Below, in pieces: positions 13,325 through 21,015 of a stretch of DNA of 24,560 nucleotides. How positions within the stretch are numbered: position 1 is the stretch's first letter; every line of letters starts with the position of its first letter. The notes under the pieces are model-generated. The model saw only the letters and a program-made list of their open reading frames with translations. It was not told the DNA's origin and did not search any database. Origin of the DNA: a virus; IMG/VR virus record IMGVR_UViG_3300037132_000107, positions 1-24,560 of that record, one strand, 5' to 3'. The translations under genes were made by a program, and so were the position numbers.

Positions 13325-13899
13325 TTCTCGACTCCAACTTACCGCCGATCCTGGAGACCGCGCCCTGGATGCTCTCCGACGGCGGCGCGCTCGACGTGGA
13401 CCGCTGCCCGGACTGCTGGGAGCGCCGCGCGCACATCGAGCGCTACACGTGGGCCTGCCGCGTCTGCACTGGCATGCGCGTGCTCGACTTCGGCTGCGGC
13501 GTCGGCTATGGCTCCGAGATGCTGGCGGCGGCGGGAAACAGCGTCACGGCGGTGGATACGTCGGAATTCGCATTGGCTCTAGCCGAGGAATTCCATCCCG
13601 GCCCGATGTATCTGCCTACGATTCCGAGCAAGTATCCATTCGACGCCTGCGTGGCCTTCGAGGTCCTCGAGCACCTGGACGACCCGCAGCACTTCATCGA
13701 CACGGTTCCGGCACGGCACCTGATCGTATCCGTTCCGGTGCGGGTGGAACAGGACAACCCGCATCACAAACAGCACTTCACAAGTTGGCGTATGCGCGCG
13801 ATGTTACTGAGGCGCTTCCTGCCTCGCTCCTGTTGGCAGCAAACGGAGCCGTATCACTGGGACCCGAGCATCGTGATATTCCACATGGAGGAGCGATGA
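13321..13899 (+). CDS. class I SAM-dependent methyltransferase
   Basis: A 192-residue protein with SAM-binding motif I VLDFGCGVGYG (54-64), the acidic residue of motif II in VTAVDTS (D79), and CVAFEVLEHLDDP (110-122) as motif IV. Before it, CPDC (29-32) and CRVC (46-49) form a likely zinc knuckle. This Cys-rich start plus methyltransferase layout is typical of small-molecule or sugar methyltransferases in glycan clusters, so the likely substrate is a sugar placed by the neighbouring glycosyltransferases (inference). ATG 13321 overlaps the preceding stop. Confidence 0.88.
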   Translation: MILDSNLPPILETAPWMLSDGGALDVDRCPDCWERRAHIERYTWACRVCTGMRVLDFGCGVGYGSEMLAAAGNSVTAVDTSEFALALAEEFHPGPMYLPTIPSKYPFDACVAFEVLEHLDDPQHFIDTVPARHLIVSVPVRVEQDNPHHKQHFTSWRMRAMLLRRFLPRSCWQQTEPYHWDPSIVIFHMEER

Positions 13900-14132
13900 C
13901 GGACCGAAGAGTTATAAAGTACCGCAACTTGCCAACGAAATTACCAATCGGATCTACAGCGGTAGTATGGCTGCTGCTGGATCGCTTTCAGGCTCCGGGG
14001 TGGGTATGGGGAGCGGTCGGGGTCATCTGCCTGGCAACCTGGGCGGCCGTCATCTATCAGATTTGGATTGAAGATGGAGTTGATATATTTGCGGAAGGGA
14101 AGGACGACAAGACATCATGGCTTACTCGATAG
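13896..14132 (+). CDS. small membrane protein
   Basis: A 78-residue protein beginning with ATGA over the methyltransferase stop. Residues about 34-57 (PGWVWGAVGVICLATWAAVI) form a clear transmembrane helix; residues 18-30 form a shorter hydrophobic stretch. Basic N-terminus and acidic C-terminus. No family recognised. It overlaps the next gene by 16 bases. Confidence 0.7.
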   Translation: MTDRRVIKYRNLPTKLPIGSTAVVWLLLDRFQAPGWVWGAVGVICLATWAAVIYQIWIEDGVDIFAEGKDDKTSWLTR

Positions 14133-14380
14133 TTATTCCGTCGCGTAACATCGACAACCTTCTGGCCTGCGTGAAGGCCGTGCGCATCGCGGGCGAGGCG
14201 GGGCGCGTCATCGTGCTTTGGGATGATGGCGCAACGATCCAAGACGACGGACACTTTATCCAGTTCAACGGCCGGCTTATCCCAGCAAAGATTACAGGTG
14301 CGGGAGATATCCCGGTATCGGTTGCTGACATTGAGGACGTGGTGGAGGGCAACATTTACGACCATGAGGGAGCGGACTGA
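14117..14380 (+). CDS. truncated glycosyltransferase N-terminus duplicate
   Basis: An 87-residue protein whose first 39 residues match the start of the following gene at 29 positions (both begin MAYS..IPSRNIDNLLACV, then R.AGE..RVIV.WD.G). After that it diverges into an unrelated acidic tail (DGHFIQFNGRLIPAKI, later EDVVEGNIYDHEGAD). Only the first beta-alpha-beta unit of a GT-A fold is present and no DxD, so it is not an active transferase alone. It has GGAAGG upstream of ATG 14117 and ends one base before the next start, so it is likely translated. Confidence 0.75.
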   Translation: MAYSIVIPSRNIDNLLACVKAVRIAGEAGRVIVLWDDGATIQDDGHFIQFNGRLIPAKITGAGDIPVSVADIEDVVEGNIYDHEGAD

Positions 14381-16114
14381 ATGGCTTACTCAGTGATAAT
14401 TCCGTCAAGAAACATCGACAACCTGCTGGCGTGCGTTGGCGCGCTGCGAGCGGCCGGTGAGACTGCCCGCGTGATAGTCGTCTGGGATCACGGGAAGCCC
14501 GCGCCGCCCGGCGTTCAGTGCCGCGCAATCCCGGCGACTGGCGACCAGCATCTCGAAGTTTACGAAGGCGTCTCGCCGTTCTGCTTCGCCCGCAACTGCA
14601 ACATCGGAATCGCTGCGGCCGGAACGGATGACGTGGTGCTGCTGAACGACGATGCGCTACTAGAGTCAGGATCACATTTCGAGGATCTTCGACCGTCAGA
14701 CGGCTACGGCACCGTCGACGCAACGACGAACGTCACCGGCTATCCAGAGCAATGGCGACGGCGATTCGATGCCGCCCAACTATGCCGCGAGGTCCAGCTT
14801 TGCGCCTTCGTGTGCGTCTACATACCGCGGCGCACGCTCGATATTGTGGGTCTGCTCGATGAGCGATTCTGCGGTCCCGGGGTCTACGGCGGAGAGGATG
14901 TCGATTACTGCCTGCGCGTGCAGCAGGCCGGCCTGAAGGTGGGTGTTTCCGACCTGTGTTTCGTCGATCACGCGAGTCTAAAGAGCACGTTTCGCGGCGC
15001 GCATCCGACGAACGGCGCGCCGGGCGACATCCGCGAGTCAAGCCGGATCGGGCGCGAGAAATGGGGCGACAAATGGCCGAGGCTGGGGGGCATAACCGGC
15101 GCGCCGAAGTTGGCACCTCCGAATCGGATAAACGTCTACACGTGCTCAAAGTGCGGCGGCTACACGGTCACAATTGACATTCACGAGGGAGTAACTCCAT
15201 TCATGCTGTGTTGTCGCGCGAGCGGCAGAGAGGGTGACTGCCGCGGCATGGCCGAGAGTTCGCTCTACCCGAGCGGAGAGAAGCCGTCCTGGATACCCGA
15301 TCCGGCGTGGGAGTGGTTCAAGCCCGTTGGGCCTGAATATCGTAAGCTGAATCGAGCAATGCGAGAGCACGTCGATAAGGGCGGTCTGGATATCAGGCCG
15401 AGGCTGAGATGCGCCGATAGGGGAATAATGGCCAATCTGACGCTCGTCTACGTCGCGAAGGATCAAGTCGGGCTCGATGCGTTCGACCTGACGCACATGA
15501 CCGGAGCCGAGGTCATCGGCTGGGCGAACGATGCCGGGCTCGCGCTCTCGCGTATCGGCAACGAGATGCTCGACCGCTGCAAGTCTCTCGTGTTCGGCCT
15601 CTGTCACGCGGACGCGGTCTTCGGCCCCGGCGCGCTCGATGCGTTCGTGGCCGAGGCGATGCGCGGTGCCGTCTGCGGCATCGTGGGCATCGATCTGGCC
15701 GGCCTCTATCGATGCTCGTTTGAGAGCCGTCGAGACTCGTGGTGGCAAGGCGAAGGGGCCGGCCGAGGCTGGGCGCATGAGAACGAGAATGGCTTGGTTC
15801 ACTCAAGGCCACGCTGGCCACCAAGCCGCATACTCACAGGCGGTCCCGGCGAGGTCTCGACGCTCGACGGAATGGCGGTCTTCTTCCGCCGCGACCTGGG
15901 CCTACGATTCGACGAGGAGACCTTCACTGGCTACCACTGCCACGTGGAAGACCTCTGCCTCCAGGCGCACTCTCGCGGCATCCCGGTAACGGTTCCAGCG
16001 GCAGACGCGCACCACCGCAACCATATACAGAGTCAGGCGTTCTTGGCCGACTATCGCCGCTATCGCGCGAAACTCGCGGCGAAATGGGCAGGCACGGAGT
16101 TCAGAACGACATGA
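14381..16114 (+). CDS. three-part glycosyltransferase fusion with zinc ribbon
   Basis: A 577-residue protein in three parts. Residues 1-235 are a GT2 domain (MAYSVIIPSRNIDNLLACVG; VLLNDDA at 87-92 as the acidic motif; PGVYGGEDVDYCLRVQQAGL at 166-185). Residues about 250-340 are a zinc-ribbon segment, YTCSKCGGYTVTIDIHEGVT with C255, C258 and later cysteines 277, 278 and 287, seen elsewhere as a free-standing phage protein. Residues 350-577 form a second, StrF-like glycosyltransferase domain (TLDGMAVFFRRDLGLRFDEE, later YHCHVEDLCLQAHSRGI). ATG 15428 with GGGG upstream, at the start of the third part, could give a shorter product. Confidence 0.82.
   Translation: MAYSVIIPSRNIDNLLACVGALRAAGETARVIVVWDHGKPAPPGVQCRAIPATGDQHLEVYEGVSPFCFARNCNIGIAAAGTDDVVLLNDDALLESGSHFEDLRPSDGYGTVDATTNVTGYPEQWRRRFDAAQLCREVQLCAFVCVYIPRRTLDIVGLLDERFCGPGVYGGEDVDYCLRVQQAGLKVGVSDLCFVDHASLKSTFRGAHPTNGAPGDIRESSRIGREKWGDKWPRLGGITGAPKLAPPNRINVYTCSKCGGYTVTIDIHEGVTPFMLCCRASGREGDCRGMAESSLYPSGEKPSWIPDPAWEWFKPVGPEYRKLNRAMREHVDKGGLDIRPRLRCADRGIMANLTLVYVAKDQVGLDAFDLTHMTGAEVIGWANDAGLALSRIGNEMLDRCKSLVFGLCHADAVFGPGALDAFVAEAMRGAVCGIVGIDLAGLYRCSFESRRDSWWQGEGAGRGWAHENENGLVHSRPRWPPSRILTGGPGEVSTLDGMAVFFRRDLGLRFDEETFTGYHCHVEDLCLQAHSRGIPVTVPAADAHHRNHIQSQAFLADYRRYRAKLAAKWAGTEFRTT
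15802..15823 (+). repeat. 22-bp direct repeat, copy in the fusion glycosyltransferase gene
   Basis: The 22 bases beginning CTCAAGGCCACGCTGG recur exactly at 17432-17453 in the portal gene. They are read in different frames (SRPRWPP here, LKATLATT there), so shared protein sequence does not explain the match. The core is palindromic (GGCCA-cgc-TGGCC). Confidence 0.6.
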
Positions 16115-16148
16115 TGGGATCGCAAGACACGCGCTACACTGATGACGA

Positions 16149-16373
16149 ATGGCACCACACAATCCGAACAATCCGAGATATCTGATAATCGTGGCGCAGA
16201 GCCGCATACTCCTCCAGATGGCTGTTGACCCGAAGTTGGCCGATGGCGTCTGGGAGTGCAGCGGGCCGCCGTTTTGGGACGCGCAGACCCGCGAGTGGTG
16301 CCAGGCTATCGTGCGGCGCCTGCGAGAGCCTGCCGCCGGTACAGTCAATCTCCGCGAGGTGAAACGTCGATGA
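16149..16373 (+). CDS. hypothetical protein
   Basis: A 74-residue protein from ATG 16149 whose stop overlaps the portal start. The ribosome binding site is weak. A 24-codon frame opening with ATGA over the preceding stop (16111-16185) might serve as a coupling peptide. Residues reading DPKLADGVWECSGPPFWDAQ and a basic C-terminus are visible; no family recognised. Confidence 0.6.
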   Translation: MAPHNPNNPRYLIIVAQSRILLQMAVDPKLADGVWECSGPPFWDAQTREWCQAIVRRLREPAAGTVNLREVKRR

Positions 16374-18352
16374 ATTTCTTCCAGCGTCTATTCGTCCGCG
16401 CCGCCGCGTGGATCGCACCGCCGCTCGGCAAACTGCTGCGCTCCACAGGCGGCACAATCGAGCGCGCCCAGGCTGAAATCAGCGAACTGCGGGAGCGGAA
16501 TAACATCCGCCGCCAGCAGATCCAAGACGAACAACAGGAACTCCGCGAAGCCATTCAGATGATCGCGCCCGCGTGGTTGCCACCCGTCGCCCGGCTCACC
16601 GCCGCCACCTCGGAATCGTTGCGCGAGTCCGGCGCGCCGGGCGCCGTCATCAAATGCGTCGAGCGGCTGTGGGAGTTGGAACTGGCGCTCGAAGATCGCG
16701 GCTGGGTCAGAGAACTGACGCTGGCAAACTTCGAATTCAGTCTGTTCGGGATTCATCGCATCATTGCGATTTGCCGATTATTCCACATCAAGAACCCGCT
16801 CATCAGGCGCGGCATCCAGGTTTGCAGCTTCTACGTTTTTGGCCGCGGCGTGACGATCAGCAGCGATGATGATGACACCAACCAGGTGCTTCAAGACTTC
16901 TTCACGAGCCCCAAAAACATTCAGGAGGTCGGGCATTGCGCGCTCGTGCGGAAGAACGAAGCCATGTGGACGGACGGCAACCTCTATGTCATTTTCTTCC
17001 GCGATCAGAAGACCGGCGAGCTCGTGATTCGCTCTCTCGATCCAATCGAGATCGTAGAGATCGTTCACGATCCTGACGACGCTAGCCAAGAGCAATTCAT
17101 CCACCGCCGATGGATGTCTCAGCAGTTCGACGTGGCTTCCGGAGTCCACAGACCCGTACCGGCCGAGGTTTGGTATCCGGCGCTCGGATACGATCCTGAC
17201 GTGATGCCGGATAAGATCGGGAACATCGAGGTTTCCAAAGACACTCCCGTCGATCATGTGAAAGTCGGGGCTATGGCGAACTGGCAGTACGGCGTGCCGC
17301 TCACATATCCGGCCATCGACTACGCGCGTGCTGTGCGGAAACTCATCGACAATTGGTGCTCGATTCAGGAGGCAATGGCGCGGTTCTCATGGCAGGTGGA
17401 GACACAGGGCGGCTTGCCGGCCATCGCGAATCTCAAGGCCACGCTGGCCACCACGCTGGCCACTGGCGACGGTTCGATGTACGAACAGAACCCGCCGCCG
17501 AACGCTGCATCCGCGTGGATCAGCGGCCCCGGCAACAAGTTGTCGATGAGCAAGACCTCGGGCATGATCGATAGCCCCGAGATAGGCCGGCGCGTGGCGC
17601 ACCTGGTCTACATGGTGTTCGGACTGCCGGAGACGTTCTTCGCGGATGCTTCGGTCGGCACAGTGGCCACGGCTACCAGCCTGGATCGTCCCACCGAACT
17701 GAAGTTCAAGGAGGACCAGGCGAGATGGCGCGAGATACTCCAGAAGTGGGGAGGATACGCCGTCGAATCGAGCAAACAATCGCCGAGCGGTCGGCTGTCC
17801 GAGGCTAAGACCAAGAGCAAGCCGAAACCGAAGACACCGCCTAAGATCAACGTGGATTGGCCGAGCATCCTGGAACACGAAATTCTTTCGCAGATTCAAG
17901 CAATTACGCAGGCCGCCACGCTCGGCGGATTTGAGTGCACCGGCATGGATGAGAGGTTAACGATGGGATTGCTGATGCAGGAATTTGGTGTCGAGAACTG
18001 GCAGGACGTGCTTGAGCTCATGTACCCTGAGAAAGATTATGATCCGCTGATGGATCGCACGCCGCTCCTGGCGCAGCAACAGGACGCGGCGCTCAATCCT
18101 CCTCCGGCTCCGGCAATGGGAGGCGCGCCGCTGAACACGGGTCCGACCGGCATGCCGACGCCGAACCCTGCCAAGCCAGCGGCCGGGCAACCGCCAGAGA
18201 CGCCCACAGACGCACCACCGCAAGCGCCCATGCCGAAGAAGCCGCACGCGAAGCACATGACGGGAGCGGAGTCGGCGCAACTGGCGCGCGCGGTGGCATC
18301 GCTGCAAAAGGCGGCAATCCTGCTCAAGGAACGCGCGAATGGATCAGCTTGA
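16370..18352 (+). CDS. portal protein
   Basis: A 660-residue portal that would form the dodecameric vertex ring for DNA entry, the docking site for TerL. ATG 16370 is chosen by the ATGA overlap; sequence upstream of it is not coding-like. Residues 25-60 form a coiled coil. The portal core follows: IKNPLIRRGIQVCSFYVFGR, then the wing region with MWTDGNLYVIFFRDQKTGEL, DPIEIVEIVHDP, and MVFGLPETFFADAS before the clip/stem region. The C-terminal 120 residues are a Pro/Ala-rich, disordered tail. Length is at the long end for portals, due to that tail and the N-terminal coil. Confidence 0.88.
   Translation: MNFFQRLFVRAAAWIAPPLGKLLRSTGGTIERAQAEISELRERNNIRRQQIQDEQQELREAIQMIAPAWLPPVARLTAATSESLRESGAPGAVIKCVERLWELELALEDRGWVRELTLANFEFSLFGIHRIIAICRLFHIKNPLIRRGIQVCSFYVFGRGVTISSDDDDTNQVLQDFFTSPKNIQEVGHCALVRKNEAMWTDGNLYVIFFRDQKTGELVIRSLDPIEIVEIVHDPDDASQEQFIHRRWMSQQFDVASGVHRPVPAEVWYPALGYDPDVMPDKIGNIEVSKDTPVDHVKVGAMANWQYGVPLTYPAIDYARAVRKLIDNWCSIQEAMARFSWQVETQGGLPAIANLKATLATTLATGDGSMYEQNPPPNAASAWISGPGNKLSMSKTSGMIDSPEIGRRVAHLVYMVFGLPETFFADASVGTVATATSLDRPTELKFKEDQARWREILQKWGGYAVESSKQSPSGRLSEAKTKSKPKPKTPPKINVDWPSILEHEILSQIQAITQAATLGGFECTGMDERLTMGLLMQEFGVENWQDVLELMYPEKDYDPLMDRTPLLAQQQDAALNPPPAPAMGGAPLNTGPTGMPTPNPAKPAAGQPPETPTDAPPQAPMPKKPHAKHMTGAESAQLARAVASLQKAAILLKERANGSA
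17432..17453 (+). repeat. 22-bp direct repeat, copy in the portal gene
   Basis: Exact match to 15802-15823. Here it is followed by another CACGCTGGCCACTGG unit, so the portal copy sits in a local mini-repeat encoding ATLATTLATG. Confidence 0.6.
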
Positions 18353-19166
18353 GGCCGACGTTATTGAGGGCATGATAATCGTCGCGGATCAGATAATCGA
18401 GATCCTGGAGGCCCCGCGCGGGCTGAAGCATCCGCGCCACCAAGAGCACCTGGCACCGGCTACGGCGCGCGTCAAGGCGGTGCTCGCTCACTACTTCCGC
18501 CGGCAGGGCGCGGCTATCCTGGAAGACATCCGCCCGCACATCGAGCACGCGCGGGCGATGTTCGCGGAGGCTTCCGCGGCCGGTAAGCGCTTTGCCAACG
18601 TGCTGCTGCCCTCCAGCGTTTCACCGCTCGCGTTCGCCGTCACGGATTCCGAGGACGCCGAGTATGCCGCGGCGATCCAGTCTGCCATCGCGGGCGCCGC
18701 GAAAGTGCTCTCCGCCGAGATGGAGGCCGGCGACTGGTCCGCGCCGAACGTCGCCACCAATTTTCTGCGCCAGAACTCGCTGAGCAAACTCACGGGCGAC
18801 CTGGCGGAGACAACCAAGGACCGGCTGCGGAATGCCATTGCCGACGCCTGGGACAAGGGTGGCAGCTACGATCAGATCGTGGGGGCAATCCAGGATACCG
18901 TTGAGCAATTCTCGTCTGTGCGCGCCGGGATGATCGCCCAAACGGAGACGAATGACGCCTACAACGAGGGCCGGGATGAGATGGCGCGCAGTGCCGGGCT
19001 CAATGAGAAATCATGGGAGACCGAGAGCGGCAACCCGTGCGAGGTCTGCCTGGCCAACGTGGACGACGGCTGGATCGACATCGACGACACGTTTTCGAGC
19101 GGCGACGATGCGCCAACCGCACACGTGAATTGCATGTGCGATCTGAACTACCGAGGTACGCGCTGA
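18339..19166 (+). CDS. SPP1-gp7/MuF-like minor head protein
   Basis: A 275-residue head morphogenesis protein. The N-terminal two thirds are helical. The diagnostic C-terminal domain includes AGMIAQTETNDAYNEGRDEM, AGLNEKSWETESGNPCEVC, and the closing TAHVNCMCDLNYRG. Family members are injected or internal proteins attached to the portal; here no toxin domain follows. It overlaps the portal gene by 14 bases, the standard order. Confidence 0.88.
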   Translation: MDQLEADVIEGMIIVADQIIEILEAPRGLKHPRHQEHLAPATARVKAVLAHYFRRQGAAILEDIRPHIEHARAMFAEASAAGKRFANVLLPSSVSPLAFAVTDSEDAEYAAAIQSAIAGAAKVLSAEMEAGDWSAPNVATNFLRQNSLSKLTGDLAETTKDRLRNAIADAWDKGGSYDQIVGAIQDTVEQFSSVRAGMIAQTETNDAYNEGRDEMARSAGLNEKSWETESGNPCEVCLANVDDGWIDIDDTFSSGDDAPTAHVNCMCDLNYRGTR

Positions 19167-19456
19167 TGAAATTCCTGCCCGTTGAGTCGAGCCACATCGA
19201 GGCTATCGGCTACGATAGCGACACGCTTACGCTGGCCGTGCGCTACAAGAGTGGCAAGCTCTACGTGCACCCGAACATCACTGCGACCCAGTTCGACGCG
19301 CTGATGACCGCGCCGTCGAAGGGCGCATGGGTGAGCCAATTTCTGAAAGGAGGTGCGCAGAAGACTGAACCAGAGCAGCGGGCCGAGATACCCCCCGGCC
19401 CGCTAAAAGCCAAGCGCACTCCGGACTGCTCTTTCGGTGTGGTTCCGCGCAGATAA
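19166..19456 (+). CDS. KTSC-domain protein
   Basis: A 96-residue protein starting at ATG 19166, overlapping the previous stop by one base. Residues 1-60 match the KTSC pattern: VESSHIEAIGYDSDTLTLAV, then YKSGKLYVHPNITATQF, and ALMTAPSKGAWVSQFLKG. The domain is named after the lysyl-tRNA synthetase C-terminus in which it was noticed; its function in phages is unknown. The C-terminus is a basic, Pro-rich tail. It is the last gene before the second copy of the control element. Confidence 0.85.
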   Translation: MKFLPVESSHIEAIGYDSDTLTLAVRYKSGKLYVHPNITATQFDALMTAPSKGAWVSQFLKGGAQKTEPEQRAEIPPGPLKAKRTPDCSFGVVPRR

Positions 19457-19462
19457 CTACCG

Positions 19463-19521
19463 AAATAGGGGATTTTCCCTATAGTTTCGTGCGCGAAAAT
19501 GCTGTACTCTGAGAATGTAAG
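19463..19521 (+). promoter_or_regulatory. second copy of the left-operon promoter/operator
   Basis: The same 18-bp palindrome (19465-19482), AGTTTCGTGCGCG and GTACTCT-GAGAATGTA occur in the same order and spacing as at 712-769. TACTCT is at 19505-19510 with TAGTTT 17 bp upstream. The half-palindrome here reads TTTCGTGCGCGAAAA. The core is conserved while flanking bases differ, as expected for selected binding sites. It opens the accessory block of 19552 onward. Confidence 0.65.
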
Positions 19522-19551
19522 CAGGTCGCTACCAACGGCCAGGAGAAAACG

Positions 19552-19821
19552 ATGAAATACTACGATCCGAACACTGAACGGTATGAAACCATCACAACTA
19601 ACGGGCTGGCGCACAGTCAGGCGGGCTGGACTGGAGCCGTGGAATACGGCGTTCTCTACTATCTCCCGCGCGGCAAGTTCCTGAGCGCGGTGAAACACCA
19701 GGACAGGGGCGACCTCGCCACGGATCTCCGCATCCACGCTCACCGCCCGAAGATGGTGCGTGATATCTATGTCGGTGGAGAGCCAATCCAACGTAGTGAG
19801 AATGGAGTCCCAAAACTGTAG
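19552..19821 (+). CDS. hypothetical protein behind the shared control element
   Basis: An 89-residue protein with a strong CAGGAGAA site before ATG 19552. Beta-rich composition (MKYYDPNTERYETITTNGLA, GAVEYGVLYYLPRGKF). No family recognised. Its promoter region matches that of the gene at 807, so both are probably regulated together. Confidence 0.72.
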   Translation: MKYYDPNTERYETITTNGLAHSQAGWTGAVEYGVLYYLPRGKFLSAVKHQDRGDLATDLRIHAHRPKMVRDIYVGGEPIQRSENGVPKL

Positions 19822-19954
19822 TCTCTGCCGTGCGCTATGGTCGCATCGGCCACTCCGCGTAAGCAGAGCCTCCACCGTGGTAGGTGGGGCCGGTAGGCAA
19901 CCCGGCGAAACAGGCGACGGCGCAGAAGGCGGTCGCGGAGATTGGTGGAGTTAA
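19802..19954 (+). CDS. possible small protein
   Basis: A 50-residue frame from ATG 19802, overlapping the previous gene by 20 bases and ending seven bases before the pentapeptide gene. It contains CSLC (6-9) and a Gly-rich tail. Codon quality is mediocre and no domain is visible; the stretch may instead be an untranslated spacer with the GGTGGAG binding site of the next gene. Confidence 0.3.
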   Translation: MESQNCSLCRALWSHRPLRVSRASTVVGGAGRQPGETGDGAEGGRGDWWS

Positions 19955-19960
19955 AAAAAT

Positions 19961-20710
19961 ATGGCAATCTCGATCTTGAATCGCTACACAAAGGCAGTGC
20001 TCTACACGAGCGCTACTACAGAGGATATCGTTACAGCGGTCATTGAGGCTATCAAGAGCGGGGCGAACCTCATCGGGGCGGACCTCAGCAGGACGAACCT
20101 CAGCAGGGCGAACCTCAGCGGGGCGAACCTCATCGGGGCGGACCTCAGCAGGACGAACCTCAGCAGGGCGAACCTCATCGGGGCGAACCTCATCGGGGCG
20201 AACCTCATCGGGGCGAACCTCAGCAGGGCGAACCTCAGCAGGGCGAACCTCATCGGGGCGAACCTCATCGGGGCGAACCTCATCGGGGCGAACCTCAGCA
20301 GGGCGAACCTCAGCGAGGCGGACCTCATCGGGGCGAACCTCAGCGAGGCGGACCTCAGCGAGGCGGACCTCAGCGGGGCGAAGGGCCTGCTACCGAACGG
20401 CCTCGTGCCACTCCAGATACTCGCCACGCGGGACGTCATCGTCGTACGTACGTCGGGATTTATCACCATCGGCTGCGAGCATCATGATATTGCATGGTGG
20501 CGCGAGAACTGCCAGAAACTCGGCGAGCGTGAGCGCTATAACCCCCAGCAGATCGTCGAATACCGGGCGCACATCAACTACTGCGCCCAATGGATGAAGA
20601 CGTACGGCGTGGACCAAGTCTCGCGGTGCGAGGCCTGCTCCGGAACTGGATTCACCGTCAATTCCGGCGGTGGCAAAGACCCGTGCCCGTGCACGGGAGA
20701 ATTCGCATAA
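19961..20710 (+). CDS. pentapeptide-repeat protein with zinc-motif tail
   Basis: A 249-residue protein. Residues 1-34 are a helical cap, 35-139 are 21 consecutive A(N/D)L(S/I)x pentapeptides, which fold as a right-handed square beta-helix of about five coils, and 140-220 form a C-terminal domain (VRTSGFITIGCEHHDIAWWR) that accompanies such repeats in other phage proteins. The last 25 residues carry a DnaJ-type CEACSGTG..CPC motif. Pentapeptide proteins can mimic DNA and bind gyrase or other DNA-binding enzymes; a role against host defence is possible but unproven. Confidence 0.85.
   Translation: MAISILNRYTKAVLYTSATTEDIVTAVIEAIKSGANLIGADLSRTNLSRANLSGANLIGADLSRTNLSRANLIGANLIGANLIGANLSRANLSRANLIGANLIGANLIGANLSRANLSEADLIGANLSEADLSEADLSGAKGLLPNGLVPLQILATRDVIVVRTSGFITIGCEHHDIAWWRENCQKLGERERYNPQQIVEYRAHINYCAQWMKTYGVDQVSRCEACSGTGFTVNSGGGKDPCPCTGEFA
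20063..20377 (+). repeat. 21 tandem 15-bp units coding for pentapeptides
   Basis: Units of the form GCGAACCTCATCGGG and close variants run without a break for 315 bp. Positions 20057-20117 are repeated exactly 60 bp later, and a block of three ANLIG plus ANLSR units is repeated further on. Near-identity at the DNA level, not just in protein, points to recent slippage or unequal exchange. Confidence 0.9.
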
Positions 20711-21015
20711 TGAAACACAACGGAAGCTGCGATAAAACTTGCGGACACATGCTCAGCATGATGACCGTTCCCTACACCCAAGCCGTCCAGCGCCTTTTGG
20801 ACCGCGACCCGCGCGTGGTTGAATACCGCGAGATTGACGAAGATTGGCTGGAAGTCGTCTATGCTCCCCGCCGTCCCGTGGCTGCTACCTACTACGTTGC
20901 GGCCATGGAGTTGCGGATAAAGGGACTGGCTGGCGAAACGCGGGGCTGCCGGCGTCGAGAGTTTCGATTGACTCCCTGCCCGTCAGCCTCACTCAATCCG
21001 ACATCGAACGCATGA
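20710..21015 (+). CDS. hypothetical protein, apparently frameshifted
   Basis: The frame from ATG 20710 gives 101 residues. The first about 72 are natural in composition (SCDKTCGHMLSMMTVPYTQA, then EIDEDWLEVVYAPRRPVAAT), but the last 25 are Arg/Pro-rich and out of keeping. The -1 frame from about 20919 to 21053 has good codon use and ends in the ATGA overlap that nearly every gene here shows. The intended product is therefore probably 114 residues, made by -1 frameshifting, or the gene carries an indel. No family recognised. Confidence 0.65.
   Translation: MKHNGSCDKTCGHMLSMMTVPYTQAVQRLLDRDPRVVEYREIDEDWLEVVYAPRRPVAATYYVAAMELRIKGLAGETRGCRRREFRLTPCPSASLNPTSNA

Noticed and set aside
13275-13895. 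Long upstream extension of the 78-residue membrane protein
   Set aside because: The extension is an Arg-rich shadow of the SAM methyltransferase; ATG 13896 gives the usual ATGA overlap.
20063-20377. CRISPR-like array
   Set aside because: Units are contiguous 15-mers without unique spacers and lie in frame within a pentapeptide protein.
20002-20469. Minus-strand and second + frame (20043-20597) over the pentapeptide array
   Set aside because: The 15-bp unit lacks stops in several frames, so these long frames (RFAPM and SGRTS repeats) are by-products of the repeat.
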